Shown in pieces: positions 33,809 through 44,076 of a DNA stretch of 64,000 bases (the stretch's first letter is position 1; each line of letters begins with the position of its first letter). Location: NCBI RefSeq assembly GCF_000485595.1, contig NW_014577414.1:111703-175702 (forward strand), written 5' to 3'. The DNA comes from Priapulus caudatus. Lineage: Eukaryota; Priapulida; Priapulimorpha; Priapulimorphida; Priapulidae. Under the pieces are notes generated by a model, which saw only the letters and a program-made list of their open reading frames with translations, searched no databases and was not told the DNA's origin. A program made the position numbers and the translations under genes.

Positions 33809-34181
33809 ACATTGTAACACTTGTGGTTGAACAGTTATTCTAGTTGGGAGTTTTGTTTGGATATATATATACAGTTCGTAGTTCGTAGAAAGTTTGTTGA
33901 TCTAGAACGTTGATTAGTCAGCATCCGTTTAGTTATGCTGGTGCGCTCAGTAATCATTTATGTTTGTCTATTACCTGTTACGTCATAGGTACTGTCGTGA
34001 CATTTGCAAATACATGTATTCACGTACATAGTAACTGAGAACTCGCTGAACTGAGATACCATATCTATAGCAATAGAAATAACAAACAAGCATTTGAACC
34101 GTAACGATTAATATCTAGCATACAAGTATATGCTGTCTTTATTAGCTCTCACAATGTTTATAAGCATATGGAAAAGGGAGA

Positions 34182-34324
34182 TGTAACAGATTGATGCATA
34201 CTCGTAGTTATGACGTCACGCGCAACTCGTTGTTATTGTCCACTCAGGTTCGAGTAATAAATTGGGCCCGGGAGATTCTCTCTCTCTGGACTTCCATGCC
34301 CGTAAACTATGTCACGCTTTTACA
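34182..34324 (+). repeat. LTR-D 3' LTR
   Basis: 143 bp, same length as the 5' copy, three transitions apart. Followed by the target duplication atgcc at 34325-34329. Confidence 0.95.
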
Positions 34325-34620
34325 ATGCCCCCGCTGTTGCCAAGACTCACATCAGCTTCAGGAGCTATATTGCTCTGTGTAGGCTAGATAAAATGAAAGG
34401 TTTCAATGGTGGTTCATCATATCTAAATGATAAAGCAGCTGCGGAATTCACAGGTCATTTTACTTGTGATGGATCAACTGACTTTACTGTTAAGATATTG
34501 AAAACATTTATGTACGCACTTGTACCAATGGTAAATTACAAGCCAGTTTTCTGTTGTTTGGGTGCGCCGAGTCAGCATGCAGTTCAGACATTTACGATTT
34601 TGAAGAAGACAATGAGATGA
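34325..34620 (+). pseudogene. hAT-like transposase fragment continuing across LTR-D
   Basis: The frame to 34618 includes KTHISFRSYIALCRLDKMKG and EFTGHFTCDGSTDFTVKILK. The second matches the (V/M)DESTDxSVxKxL block with the first catalytic Asp region of ZNF862/KIAA1586-type hAT proteins (Gly in place of Glu). With 25265-25605 it frames the LTR-D insertion. Short, without downstream domains, so a relic; no start or splice sites seen. Confidence 0.4.
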
Positions 34621-35302
34621 CAGAATATTATATGAATATGTATTCCGTGTTGAATTCCTTAATACACATCGTATATGGATATACAGTGTAATCCATAAAA
34701 TATTGTACAATAAAAAACTTTTTGGATACTACTTTGTGTTTGTTTTTATTTTACTCATTTGGTTATAATATGTAAATTAAGGATACTGTCCAGCGTTTTC
34801 ACAGGTATTGCTGTAATGAAGAGTAAACTTGCTAAAAGCAACGTGTGATATCATAATTTCACATTTCCACAATTATGTCATCACAAATACGAAATAAGGG
34901 TTATCTGAAGTATTTCCACTTTTGTCTATTTTTTTCCCCATTCTAACTTACTATTTGCCTGTTTCTGCATCATGACCGTAAAAGCGCTCTGAATATTATA
35001 TGTCTGCTATCAGGCAGTCACCATGTGTTTAAGGTGACTATGTGATAGTCATTGCTTGTATGTGGTATTCCATTTATATAAGGGTAGACTGGCAGAGACC
35101 AGAGGCTGTGGTTGTCTGTGTTTAATTCGCAATTGAGGGTTTAAGTTGTTGTTCATTTTCGTATTGATAATGCTGGAAATTTAGTTTGGTCTTCTAGTTA
35201 TGTTATTCATGAATGCGAAAAAAAGGTTATATAGTAAGGCTAAGAATAATGAATTTGACGCCCATATAGACATGTTATATGTGTATGTCACCCTTTTACC
35301 AG

Positions 35303-35515
35303 GTGGCGTCTATCAAGCATACAAAATTGGAAACAAGGAAGTACAGCTCATGCTCAACCATATTTCTCGATGACAGTACAGTGAGCCAGCCGAATCTGAA
35401 AAACACAATCAAGTGCGTTGCTCTGGCCATCTTCTATCATATCCGGAACCGGACCACTAGTGACACAGATGTTCGCCATTTGAATATATTGGATGAGAAA
35501 GCTCACCCTTTGTCA
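35303..35515 (+). CDS. CCNY: Cyclin Y, internal exon
   Basis: 213 bp, phase 0 at both ends, acceptor cccttttaccag and donor GTGAGTGC. Translation starts [13 protein letters not shown] and contains [20 protein letters not shown] followed by [13 protein letters not shown]. These segments are almost invariant in animal cyclin Y, just before and within the start of the cyclin box; they are not found in other cyclins. The C-terminal DILDE-like [11 protein letters not shown] joins to the next exon. Cyclin Y is a membrane-anchored cyclin that activates CDK14/16 family kinases in Wnt receptor signalling (family knowledge). The N-terminal myristoylation exon is not seen in this window. Confidence 0.95.
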
Positions 35516-35582
35516 GTGAGTGCATTTTCTGGGATATTTTATTCTAATATCATTGATTATCCTTATATCTTGGATCATTTTT

Positions 35583-37500
35583 AGCTCACCTTGACATCGT
35601 CAAGATGAGCTATTGCCATGGGGCGTCGTTCGTCGTACGTTCGTCCAACCGTTCGTCAACATTTGGCTATGGTCAACGATAACTCAAGAACCATTTGACC
35701 CACATGTTTCAAATTGCATACAGTTGTTACTCCTAGAGCTTAGTGACTGTGATGCATGTGTTACCAGTGCAGTAGTGTTATGTGTAAGGTGTTATATGGA
35801 GAGTTTAGTTGTTGCACATGTTTGTTTTTTATGGTTGAGATGTCAATACAAATACATGTGCAATCATGCTTACACGTAACACATTAACCATTTGTTTGGC
35901 AAGTACACAGTGAAATACACGCACCCACACAGAAATGTTTTATTGTATGCTATGTACTGGTTGATGATACGGACTCCAAAGTTAGAATATAGATAGATCT
36001 GAATGGGCTGGTAGGTCAGCAACTGATTAACCACTTGGCTGCGTAGCACGTAATATTACGTGCTTCGCATGTTTCCACTGTGTGCGGACGGGACCAGGTA
36101 ATATTGCGTGGTTGTGATCGCTTATTTCTACGCATGTTTGCACTCTGTGCGGACGACGTAATATTACGTGCTTGTGATCGGACCGCTTGTGACAGATCGG
36201 TGTTCACGACACCCGTACACTGTACAGCATTGCAGACTTCCAAAAAAAAATCTGCTCTGATGAAATTCAACTTGTACATCTCATATGGGAAAATATGGCC
36301 AAATAGCTACTGAATATTTAACTTCATTATTACATGGTTATTTCTACTTACATTATGGGGCTTACACAAATCTCAGACACACAGACACAGAACAGAGATA
36401 CACAGAACAACACGAAATTGAAACCTGTTGAAACAAAACGAAATACAAACAGAACGAAAACAAAACAGTGCCCCCTATTTTCAGGCAAATGTTTACCCTT
36501 TTTGTGTTTTTTTTTCTTTTTTAAGACCGAACAAACGGTTTTCAACCGAGTATAGTTTAGAACCCGTCCCGTGTACTCATCGATCTCTTCTGTAAATTTG
36601 GCGCTATTTGGATCCAAACTGACGGAGCCTTTCATTAACATACATACAACATTCGCCAAATTATAGTAAGATTAACATACATACAACATTCGCCAAATTA
36701 TAGTAAGATGGGAGAGATTTGAACGTCCTATTTTGGAGCACGCTAGTCGACCTACTTTTGAGCCACGCCCACTTTTTGTCAAAAATGGAAATGGCCATAT
36801 GTCAGTTCAGGTTCAATGGATTTTGCTAATTTTTGGTATGTGAATGAATAAGGACTGGCCCCAAAACATATCACACGGGTTTTGATATTTTTTTTAAATT
36901 ATGCAAATTAGGTAGATTTTTTGCAATTTCACTACATTTCAGTGTTTGCATACGGTCAACGATAACTCAAGAACCGTTTGACCCGCCTGTTTCAAATTGC
37001 ATACAGTTGTTACTCTTATGGGCGAGATTTGCTTGTGGTATTTTGGAGCATGCCAGTCGACCTACTTTCGAGCCACGCCCACTTTTTGGCACAAATGAAA
37101 ATGGCCATCTAGATTCATTCGGTTTTGTTAAATTTACCTACCTAACTACCTACCTGCCTACCTAATCATACCTACATGTAATATTGTGTTTTAGATTCTT
37201 CGTTACAGTAATTTGACTGGAATATTTTTTTGCTTTTATTTGCGCGATAATCGAAAAGCAAAATGGTGATCATTTAGGCGTAGCGCCATCTCTCGCCCAG
37301 ATTTCAGACTCTGAAACATTTATTTTCGCATCAAAACTAACCCTGAAATAAAACAGTGACATTTCTATCAGTATAAAACAGTGAATAAGGACATTTGATC
37401 ACATTTTGGTCTGTCATAAATGAAACACTTACCAAATTTTAAATATCATCTCCCTCTTCACATCCAAGGTGAGCTATAGTGCCATTGATACTTTCATTTT
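35583..37500. mobile_element. AGCTCACC-ended element, copy 3, interrupted
   Basis: Starts AGCTCACCTTGACATCGTC, 67 bp after the cyclin Y donor, and ends ccaaggtgagctatagtgccattgatactttcatt. The body runs to gttactccta at 35734, is broken by about 970 bp of foreign sequence, and resumes at 36708 with atgggagagatttgaacgtcc, the exact continuation seen in copy 2 (10818). The second body module (36955-37110), the tacctacc run and the 3' part match copy 2 closely. Confidence 0.85.
35735..36707. mobile_element. Unidentified insertion in AGCTCACC copy 3
   Basis: Foreign sequence between gttactccta and atgggagag. It holds three copies of a gtaatatt(a/g)cgtg motif, one of them a perfect 18-bp palindrome (36046-36063), and TTAA followed by CCACTTGGC at 36027-36039, reminiscent of a piggyBac-type end. 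The right boundary carries a perfect 37-bp tandem duplication (36634-36670 and 36671-36707, attaacatacatacaacatt...). No convincing ORF. No clean target duplication. Confidence 0.6.
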
Positions 37501-37757
37501 GAAATTTTTCTATTAACAATTTTACAATTTAGAGTTACAATGATTCCATCCAGTTTCTGTAATGTTGCGTTTCAGGGCTATACTTAAAATGGATAAACCT
37601 TACAACAAAAAGCTTACGTACACCTACTTTGAGCAGACTTGCAGTATGCAAATATCACGAAATGTTCTTATTGAGCCAGAAATGTGCTCTGCACTATATT
37701 ATTTTGAAAACCCCATCCGACAGAGTTTCGGCGTATAGATACACCGAAATTCTGGCT

Positions 37758-37981
37758 TATTATTGCCGATAACTTGCATATTCCTGGAAATGCCGTTCAT
37801 ATGCTCCTCTGCAACATATGAGTACACCGCATGCACGCACACACGCACACCACTGTGCACAAACAAGAAGAATAAAGACAACTATATTATTGTTGCTTGT
37901 GCACAGTGACGTGCGTGCGTGCGGTGTACTTGTGTTGCAGAGGATCATTTGAATGGCATTTACAATAAATTATTGGCAATA
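37758..37981. repeat. Hairpin repeat in the cyclin Y intron
   Basis: 37758-37862 and 37896-37981 are inverse complements (attattgcc, ggaaatgccgttcatatg, ctctgcaac, gtacaccgcatgcacgc, gtgcacaa) separated by about 33 bp. Several bases differ. A small foldback element is likely. Confidence 0.75.
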
Positions 37982-38260
37982 AGAGGCGAAAAATAGTAGA
38001 GAAACATTAAGACTTTGGTAGTAAATACATTTCGTGTGTATCTACCGTATCATTTTTATTGAAACATTCCAAGTGCCTGTGGGATGTTTGGATGTTTCCA
38101 AGTGCCTGTGGATAGGCTACGCGTTCCCTTCTTTTTAATGGCCAAGACGTTTTTCCTCAATGCCCATACTAAATTCAGTGACGTATTGAGTTCAGACAAT
38201 GTGCGCAGTGGTCCATGTTATCTTCCTCCTTACTTTCAAACTTTGTGTCAATACTTACAG

Positions 38261-38380
38261 AAGGACATGGTACCTATGGATTATGACTGCCGGGATCCTG
38301 AGCACAGGCACATATACAAGTTCATTCGCACTCTTTTCAACGCTGCTCAACTTACAGCAGAGTGTGCTATTATCACGTTG
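38261..38380 (+). CDS. CCNY: Cyclin Y, cyclin-box exon
   Basis: 120 bp, phase 0, acceptor caatacttacag and donor GTACGT. Translation begins KDMVPMDYDCRDPEHRHIYK and continues FIRTLFNAAQLTAECAIITL. The HRHIYxFxRTLFxAAQLTAECAI segment is the hallmark of the cyclin Y cyclin box. The next exon should start (V)YLERLL; I searched the remaining 25 kb by eye and did not see it, so it lies beyond the window or has been missed. The join with the previous exon reads HPLS-KDMVP and preserves the frame. Confidence 0.95.
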
Positions 38381-39535
38381 GTACGTTCGTTTCCTGTCTT
38401 ACTCTTTGGCAACTGTGGCATCTTAGACTCCCTTAGTTAATACTGGTAGTAATCATGAAACTGGTAAGCATTGACCTGTACAACATTTAGCTTGGATAGA
38501 ATTTTAGGGGTGAAGTGGCCACCGGCGTTGTAAATTGCCCTATTAATTTGCTATGGGTGTATTAACAGTCAAATCTCCTTGAGTGGCCACAATAATTATA
38601 TTAACATGATCCAATGTGCATTTAGTCTGGTGAATGATACAATATCTACACAAATGGTATAATCTTTCTTAGAGCCAAATGCTTCATTCCAAACACAACC
38701 TCCACCCAACAATAACATACCATATTGTGCACTACACATGCCAAGTAATTGTCAATAGCTATTTGAATTCTAATGGCTCTCACTATTATTTGTATTGTAA
38801 CGTTATTTGTTACATCAGGGTGTATATAATTTAGAATTTAGATGTGTAAAGATAGATATACACAGATTTGTGTTCAACAGACGGATAATTATATTAACAG
38901 CCAAAAACCAATCACACGCGCACAGTCAAACCCGACTCCCCGATTCCTTACATATCTGTCCTAATGTCTGTTTCCGGTCCACCCCGACCAAGCACTATAT
39001 ATCACTCCCAAACCTACCACACATCTGTCCCCCACATGTCACTAACCCACAGCCCTATGTCCCTACCCTCATTTCACATGACCCTAGAAACACCCGACCT
39101 AAAACATGTTTACCATTCTCCCTATAACATCAATGTAGCCGCGCAAGACGCGCGATGCTCTGTCTACATATATTACCACTAAATCAACCCAGAGTCTAAT
39201 CACACTCCGCGTCTCTAACTAATTTATGTAACATCTGTAAATCATATGTTACAGTACGATAAGTTTTCACTGAAGTCCAATTAACCTTTAAATAGTAATA
39301 CACATATTCGTCAAATTGACACTAAACCACTGTTTGCAACATATGGAGTGAAACATTTAGCCTGGATTTTCAAGCAGGAATTCATAATGTTAGGCCATGG
39401 GCCAACAGTGATTATTAGTGATGGGAATCGGTTGGACCCAACTGATTGATGATCGAAGATAATCGGTTGAATGTTACTGATCGCACCTACCAGATATTGA
39501 AATATATCATATATCATATATCATATTAAGCTATG

Positions 39536-39575
<40 letters not shown>

Positions 39576-39590
39576 AAGCTATATACACAC
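38381..39590. other. Downstream intronic or intergenic DNA
   Basis: No exon or named repeat recognised. An (at)n run lies at 39535-39575. Confidence 0.4.
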
Positions 39591-40496
39591 GGCATGGCAC
39601 GGCACGACACGGAGTGGCAAAAGGCCTCACCGTTGCCATGCCGTGCTTCTGTCTCCAGCTGCAGTTAGAACGGTGCTGTATGGTGCTGTGCTAAAAAGTA
39701 CATTGTGTTTGGGCGCGAAAACAAGAGCAATTTCACGAGTATTGTATACAAAGATGAACAGTCCTTTGCCTTCGTTCGATGAAGATGATGAGGTTTTGTA
39801 ACTAGCATTAGCACTGAAGAGAAAAAGAAAACGAAAACACATGTGTTGGATACACAGTACTATCAAAAAAGGTCAACATTAGGAGAATATCATACATTCG
39901 CTCCTGGGGGGGTACTCACCTTTTTTTGGCTAGGGATGCTCCACCTAAATGGGAAAATTGAGGACAAAAAGATGGCTTGACTGTGAAAACATGGGGCAAA
40001 ACGATTGCTCGACTGTGAAAACATAGGGCAAAAAGATGGCTCGATGGTGAAAGCATATTTCCTTGTAACGGGGTTGAAAACTCTAGACGCGCGAGATGAG
40101 TGGGGAGACGAGCCACAGATGTGCAAGTGACCAAGTGACAATTTTCTGGGCAAAAAGACAAATTTTCAGGGAAAAATTGAAGGGGGGCAAAAAGATGGCT
40201 AGGGAAATATTGGGGGGGGGGGGCAAAAAATGGCAAGGAAAACGAAACATGGGAGCAATAATGCGGCGCATATATATATATATACATCAGTATGCGGAGA
40301 ACAACACCTCCCCTCCCGGAATTGGCTCAAGAATTGGAACAAGAGGAGGAGCATTTTAAAGCCTAATTTAGATTGTCAAAATTTCAATTTGATCAGCTGC
40401 ATGAGCTTGTTGTTCTGTACATCACAAACATGGCACACTGGAGAAAACCTTCGTCTCTAAGGGAAGATTAGCTGTAACTTTGAGGCCAGTACTAGG
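39590..40496 (+). pseudogene. PIF/Harbinger transposase fragment, interrupted
   Basis: Two pieces of one transposase. 39747-39905 starts ATG and encodes MNSPLPSFDEDDEVL, a stop, then a run of alternating Lys/Arg followed by HMCWIHSTIKKGQ and, after a one-base shift, LGEYHTF: the N-terminal basic-W(V/I)Hxx...GEY(H)TL signature of Harbinger transposases. 40310-40496 continues with EEHFKA, a stop, FRLSKFQFDQLHELVVLYIT, WRKPSS and LAVTLR, the classic FxxYFRMxxxxFDxLLxxVxPxI...RxxISxExRLAxTLR block. The pieces are split by a G-rich insertion and no catalytic DDE region remains. A possible terminal repeat begins near 39590 (cacggcatggcacggcac). Confidence 0.8.
39906..40290. repeat. G-rich degenerate tandem repeat inserted in the Harbinger fragment
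   Basis: Begins ctcctgggggggtactcacc. Contains about four copies of a 35-45 bp unit around gtgaaaacatagggcaaaaagatggctcg, a second related unit (ggggcaaaaaga) at 40148-40240 and a run of 12 G at 40211-40222. Not coding. Confidence 0.6.
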
Positions 40497-40756
40497 TTAA
40501 GTAAACTAATTGTTATTATTTATTATTGTATTATCGTTATATTACATTTATTGTTGTTTGTTATTGTTTGCAATAAGTGATGAATGCCTGTTCTCACAGG
40601 TGGCAACACCAGGGAGGGGCCACAGCGGAATCATGCTTACAACACTATTCACGAAGTAGTAACGTACACCAATATACACTCACTAAAACTACGTTCACCG
40701 ATTTATAATTGTTTTATCTGAGGAATTTTTTGTAGTGTAAGGTACCCCAGATAATA

Positions 40757-40972
40757 TGCTGACGTTGGGCCAACGTTGGCCCAACGGCTGTCTTCAGCTC
40801 ATGCCAACGTTGGGCCAACGGATTTTTGCTCAGCGCACCAACGTTGGCCCACTATTGGGCCATCGGTGGTCCAACGTCATATTGCCAACGTTGGCCCAAC
40901 GTCATATTGTCAACGCTGGCCCAACAGATTTTTGCGCAGCACGCCAACGTTGGCCTAACGTTGGCAGCCAGA
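40757..40972. repeat. Cluster of GTTGG/CCAAC palindromes
   Basis: About 11 copies of ccaacgttgg(g/c)ccaacg or half-sites, each nearly self-complementary, are interspersed with ctcagcgcac/ttgcgcagcacg and gtcatattg phrases that are themselves repeated. The unit is roughly 45 bp. It abuts the truncated LTR-E at about 40973. Known type of dispersed palindromic repeat; mechanism unclear. Confidence 0.85.
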
Positions 40973-41910
40973 GCTGTCATGGCGATGAAACCCCCTACAA
41001 ACATTGACGGTCTGCGTCGATTGTTGGGGCTAATGAACTACATGGCCAAGTTTCTTCCCAACCTCACTGAGGTTGTACAGCCTCTACGCAATCTCGTGGA
41101 GAAGGATGGGCTATGGACGTGGTCTGAGACACAAGACCAAGAATTCCTTTGGGTGAAAGAGATGGTGTCCAACACCCCAGTTCTTGCATTTTATGACCCA
41201 ACGAAAGATCTAATATTAGAGAATGATGCCAGTGAATATGGAGTGGGGTCGGTGTTACTCCAAGATGGTCGACCTGTAGCATTCGCGAGTCATTCTCTGA
41301 CAGACACAGGGACAAGATACGCACAAATTAAAAAAGAAATGTTGGCTGTAGCATTCGGGTTGGAAAAATTCCATTACTACACGTACGGTTGGAAAGTGAC
41401 AATAATCACAGATCATACGCCACTGGTAGCGATTGTGTCGAAGCCGTTGTCAAATGCACCCTGGAGACTACAGTCTCTACTGTTGCAGACCCAGAGATAT
41501 GTGTTTGAACTTGTATATAAACCAGGTACATCCATACCCGTGGTTGATGCACTATTTCGCAGTCCACTACCGGATAAACCAGTCCCAGACGTTGTAACAG
41601 TTAACAACGTATCTTTCTCTCCTATCAAGAGGGGACGTTTTGAGGAGATTTGTGTAGCGTCGGAAAAGGATCAGACGTTTACAGAACTCAAGAGCACAAT
41701 CATGAAAGGATGGCCAGATGATAAATCACTCGTCGCACCTACAATCATTCCGTTTTTCAACTACATAGATGAACTTTCTGTGCAAGATGGTATAATATAT
41801 CGAGGTGAGAGAGTAGTTACCCCAATATCCATGCGGGTGGATATCAAACGCAAGTTACATGATGGACACATGGCCATCCACCCCTGTCTACGGAGGGCAC
41901 TGAGTTAGTT
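40973..41910 (+). pseudogene. LTR-E RNase H and connection
   Basis: Continuous frame. Thumb: RRLLGLMNYMAKFLPNL. RNase H: LILENDASEYGVGSVLLQ (Asn precedes Asp; first catalytic Asp present), RYAQIKKEMLAVAFG (Glu), VTIITDHTPLVAIV (Asp), and YKPGTSIPVVDALFRSP in place of the usual GxxxxxADxLSR. The N-terminal zinc module starts with HDGHMAIH before a frameshift at about 41890 ends the frame at 41906-41908. Confidence 0.85.
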
Positions 41911-43008
41911 TTCTGGCCTGGAATGTTGGCTGACATTTGCCAGCATGTTGAAGCATGCAATGTGTGTGCTACATACAGTGACAGTCAAGGACATGAAACA
42001 TTGTTCATGCATGAAGTTCCAGGCCGTCCGTGGGAGAAGGTTGGCTCGGACCTGTGCTCATTTGAGGCTAGAACATATATGGTCACGGTTGAATACTACA
42101 GCAATTTCTTTGAAATTGACTACCTCACAGAGACAGGCTCCGAGGCAGTCATAGACAAGCTAAAACATTATTTTACCCAACATGGCATACCTGACACTGT
42201 TATCACTGACAGTGGACCTCAGTGCAACTCGGAGAAGTTTAGAACATTCAGCACAAAATGGGGTTTTGCCCATGAAATGACAAGCTCAGGGAATAGCAGG
42301 ACAAATGGCGCTGTTGATGCATCGGTAAAGTCAGTGAAAAGACTGGTAACCTGTCTAGAGAGGACCCTCTATCTCGGCTGCTCAATCTACGAAACACACC
42401 AACGGAGAGTCTCCACACTAGCCCGGCACAGAGACTTGTTGGCAGGAGAACAAAGACCATGTTTTCAACTACGTTGGACAAATTAAAACCAACGAACTAG
42501 AACGCCGAGGTTACTAAAATGGAGGACAAACGTGCAACGCTGGCCCAGCGTAAGAACCAGTCCAGTCATGATCTTCCACTGTTGACGGTCGGTGACACGG
42601 TCATGATGCAACCGATTCAGACATGGCTAAAAGAGTAGAAGCCCGCAACTGTCACTAAACGGCTCAAAAACAAAACTTATGAGGTGACGGCTAGCAACGG
42701 CAAAACTGATAAATGTAACAGACAGTTCTTGCGAGCATCTAGAGTCAGTGCCGCTGCTGGAAATGAAATGGTGATTCATGCGCCCACCGCTATAGGTAAG
42801 CCCACAACCGGCCAGCTGATAGTCCCGACTACGTCGAAGAAGCCAGCTAATGTTATGACACAGGAAGCGGCTGAGGCAGTCAAGCAGGCAACCATTGTCG
42901 ACATGGCTGACCAGACTGGTGTGAGGCATCATGTCAATGAGAGGAAGATGTGTACCAAACTAGGTCGGGGAGACCAGTGAAACATAGGGTCATCTTCGTT
43001 GTTTAACT
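41910..43008 (+). pseudogene. LTR-E integrase and pol tail
   Basis: After the shift: LVFWPGMLADICQHVEACNVC (C-x2-C of the zinc module intact), KVGSDLCSF (first Asp), TVITDSGPQCNSEKF (second Asp), then SRTNGAVDASVKSVKRL, where the family has NGKAExxVK; the catalytic Glu is replaced by Asp. Frame breaks follow at about 42400-42520. The C-terminal part reads PLLTVGDTVMMQPIQTW, a TAG, VTKRLKNKTYEVTASNGK, and ends with the TRSGRPVKHR tail. Non-functional. Confidence 0.85.
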
Positions 43009-44069
43009 TAATTGTTCTTGCATAGCATATCAGTGTGCTATTTAAATTCATTATTCATTGTTCAAGTTTTTGTTTCGGATAGAGAAATGTGAATTTTGAC
43101 AAGACATGTCAGTTTATTAGTGTGGCACTTTTAATATAATGACTTATAGACTATCTGCAGATTACAGATATGCAGTATAATGTTATCACATTACATATTT
43201 TAAGCGTGGCTGCACTATTAGGTACCAACGTTTATTTTCACTTTCAATTTATGTATTAGAGTGTAAGTTTAACTTCTAGGACAGTGCAAGCTGGCAAGTC
43301 CTGGAATGAGTTGTTTTACACAATTCCAACATGATAGTACAGACATGATATACATATCATGCATAAGTTGTAGTCAAAGACACGATAGAACATTTATTGT
43401 GAGAGGAAGATGTTGCATAATTGACTTGTTGATTTAGGCGAGACTAGACGAGGGAATAGAAGCTTTCATGTGTTGTTTAGTGGAGTTCAGAATAAACCGC
43501 GCTTACGTAAGTTATAGTGTTGATGTAAGATGTAAGATGTAATATTAAACAATTTCGTAAGATGTAAAACGAACGCATTAAAAAAATACAGTATTTAACC
43601 ATCCCAGCAAAATCTTCTAATAAAATATAGAATTTAAAATATTTTTTTATAAATATGTGAGAGTATATATAGCAGTTTCTATAGACATTTTCGCATTATA
43701 ACATCTAATATACATAGCCTTACAATGTCACAGACTATAATCACATATTTTGTCAAACAGCTATATTTTAATAACATATAATTTCTAAATAGCATGATAG
43801 AATTTTAGAATAAAAAAACTAGTTGTATTTCGGCGGAAATTATGTCAGTTATTAATTCTCGTAAGTGAGAACATGCAAAACATCTATGACAGATGAAATA
43901 TTATTTATTCATTTATCATACCTGTTTCCATGACACATATTTACGTAACCTTCCTGACCAATTTCGTCATTGCCATACTCTTACTTCCTAGCTCTCGTCT
44001 ACGGTTCTCGCTGACAAACCAAACAATCACTACGGTAATTCTTCACTTCAGTTCTGTCAGTTTTGTCAC
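43009..44069. other. AT-rich DNA after LTR-E
   Basis: No gene recognised. May include the LTR-E 3' LTR (from 43411). taagatgta occurs three times at 43526-43566. Confidence 0.4.
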
Positions 44070-44076
44070 ATCTGAT

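Larger units (their letters stand above)
25745..34324 (+). mobile_element. LTR-D: near full-length Gypsy retrotransposon with a nested DNA transposon
   Basis: LTRs of 143 bp at both ends differ at three positions, all transitions. The 5-bp target duplication atgcc is perfect (25740-25744 and 34325-34329). The primer site follows the 5' LTR directly and a purine tract (ggaaaagggaga) precedes the 3' LTR. Gag, protease, RT, RNase H and integrase are in Gypsy order. Without the 3845-bp transposon the element is 4.7 kb. Damage: a frameshift near the end of gag, TAA in RT (27732-27734), the DNA transposon, and TGA in the integrase zinc module (32744-32746). A fairly recent insertion by LTR similarity. 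Confidence 0.95.
35516..38260 (+). other. Intron of cyclin Y
   Basis: 2745 bp between GT at 35516 and AG at 38259-38260. It contains an AGCTCACC-family element that is itself interrupted, and a hairpin repeat. Nothing else recognised. Confidence 0.9.
40973..43008 (+). mobile_element. LTR-E: 5'-truncated Gypsy pol
   Basis: Begins inside the RT thumb (AVMAMKPPTNIDGLRRLLGL) directly after the palindrome cluster and continues through RNase H and integrase to a pol tail TRSGRPVKHRVIFVV and TAA at 43006-43008. RT catalytic box, protease, gag and both LTRs are missing. A purine tract gagaggaaga at 43401-43410 followed by TGTTGCATAAT may mark the 3' LTR start, but no partner exists. Confidence 0.85.

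Noticed and set aside
36360-36560. ORF pair across the acacagaac-rich stretch
   Set aside because: Low-complexity A/C-rich sequence and a T run produce short open frames on both strands; no domain.
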